DNA of 64,000 nt. Origin: GCA-003244245 sp963823755. Lineage in GTDB: Bacteria > Actinomycetota > Actinomycetes > Mycobacteriales > Pseudonocardiaceae. Shown here in pieces: positions 63,239 through 64,000 of the stretch (position 1 is its first letter; every line of letters begins with the position of its first letter). A model generated the notes under the pieces. It was not told where the DNA came from. It did no database searches and saw only the letters and a program-made list of their open reading frames with translations. A program made the position numbers and the translations under genes. The DNA lies in contig CAWGMP010000023.1 of NCBI GenBank assembly GCA_963823755.1, positions 124,001 to 188,000 on the forward strand, written 5' to 3'.

Positions 63239-64000
63239 TCAATCGGTCATGGCGACACAATGCTCCACAATCAGCCTATCGAAGACCTCGATAGGCTTCT
63301 GCCAGTCTAGCGTCTTGCGTGGTCTGCCATTCAGTTCTGCCGCTACTCTATCAAGTTCTTCCTGGGTGTGCAAGGACAGGTCGGTGCCTTTCGGGAAGTA
63401 CTGCCGGAGCAGCCCGTTGGTGTTCTCGTTGGTGCCGCGTTGCCACGGTGAGTGCGGGTCGCAGAAATAAATGGGCAGACCCGTGCGGACAGTGAACTCG
63501 GCGTGGCGGGCCATTTCCTTACCTTGATCCCAGGTCACGCTGTTGCGCAGGAACTCAGGCAACGTCTCCATTTTTTTAGCCAGGAGTGCGGCCACGCGAT
63601 CGGCGCATCGGTCGTATGGAATTCTCACGAGCATGGTAAATCTGCTGGTACGTTCCACCAGGGTGGCGATCTGCGATTTGCCGCCTTTCCCGATGATCAG
63701 ATCGCCTTCCCAGAAACCGGGTACCGCGCGATCGTCGGCTTCGGCGGGACGCTCACTGATGTTGACCATGTTTGGGATCTTTCCCCTGCTCAGAGTCGCT
63801 CGGGATCGGGGCACCCGCCTCGCCCGGCCCTGTCGTAACGCGAGTTTCAGCTCGGTCCGTAGCTCGCCTTTCGCCTGCAGATACAGTGTTTGGTAAATCG
63901 TCTCGTGGGACACTTTCATCTCCGGATCGTCAGGATATTCCTCGTCTAGTCTCGCACTGATCTGCTCCGGAGACCACTTCTGTTCCAAGCCCTCGTTCAC
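63239..64000 (-). mobile_element. IS30-family transposase, partial (runs off the window)
   Basis: The visible 253 residues lack the N-terminal HTH, which lies beyond the right edge. They contain the IS30 DDE core: GFWEGDLIIGKGGKSQIATL (first D), VTWDQGKEMARHAEF (second D) and SPWQRGTNENTNGLLRQYFP (catalytic E), then GTDLSLHTQEELDRVAAELN. The frame is intact in the window, so the element may be active. The element end should lie between 63228 and 63239. Confidence 0.93.

Overview
The window is high-GC actinobacterial DNA. Type VII secretion genes, a Tad pilus locus and two blocks syntenic with Mycobacterium tuberculosis suggest a member of Pseudonocardiales or Mycobacteriales; this is inference from gene content, since no rRNA is present. 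The first core block (12.9-17.7 kb) matches the leucine-degradation order accD1-accA1-fadE19 (Rv2502c-Rv2500c). The second (20.9-45.7 kb) follows ephE-Rv3669 ... acs ... Rv3662c-Rv3661-ssd-tadA-tadB-tadC-pilin (Rv3670 down to Rv3656c), broken by accessory DNA.

Layout. 0-9.8 kb: end of an EccC-type ATPase, four uncharacterised T7SS-associated genes, a 1448-residue RHS toxin with an Imm53-type immunity gene, a small helical partner and a WXG100 gene. 9.8-12.7 kb: wrecked serine recombinase, an EEP-fold gene and a RecB-like nuclease gene. 12.9-18.9 kb: leucine-catabolism operon and a beta-barrel-like gene. 18.8-22.3 kb: two decayed 2-oxoglutarate oxygenases, a methyltransferase, epoxide hydrolase and Holin-X protein. 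22.6-34.5 kb: accessory island in the ephE-acs interval, with two TPR regulators, small coupled genes, a TraB/FtsK remnant, a group II intron tail, a broken IS1634-type transposase, and a trypsin-like protease / metallophosphoesterase / NACHT NTPase / pentapeptide / WD40 module. 34.6-45.7 kb: arfB, acs, small enzymes, HAD phosphatase, ssd and tadABC.

At about 45.67 kb the Tad pilin gene is cut off after its STAEYA motif. DNA with visibly lower GC and different codon use follows to about 60 kb: a VirD4/TraG-like ATPase, a replication-relaxation protein, Zn-motif proteins, a retropepsin-DUF5678 pair, a Fic protein under a palindrome, and a truncated HUH Rep. This looks like a decayed conjugative or plasmid-derived element. 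The right end holds a frameshifted nucleotide-binding-fold gene, a 3' tRNA-Tyr fragment (a likely attachment-site relic) and an IS30 transposase running off the window.

The most interesting candidate is the protease-phosphoesterase-NACHT-WD40 module at 29.5-34.5 kb, which has the architecture of a STAND-type defence or conflict protein, with nearly identical, diversifying WD40 repeats. Its reading frame is interrupted three times by apparent single-base indels. Such indels are frequent across the window, so read-level checking matters before calling genes dead.
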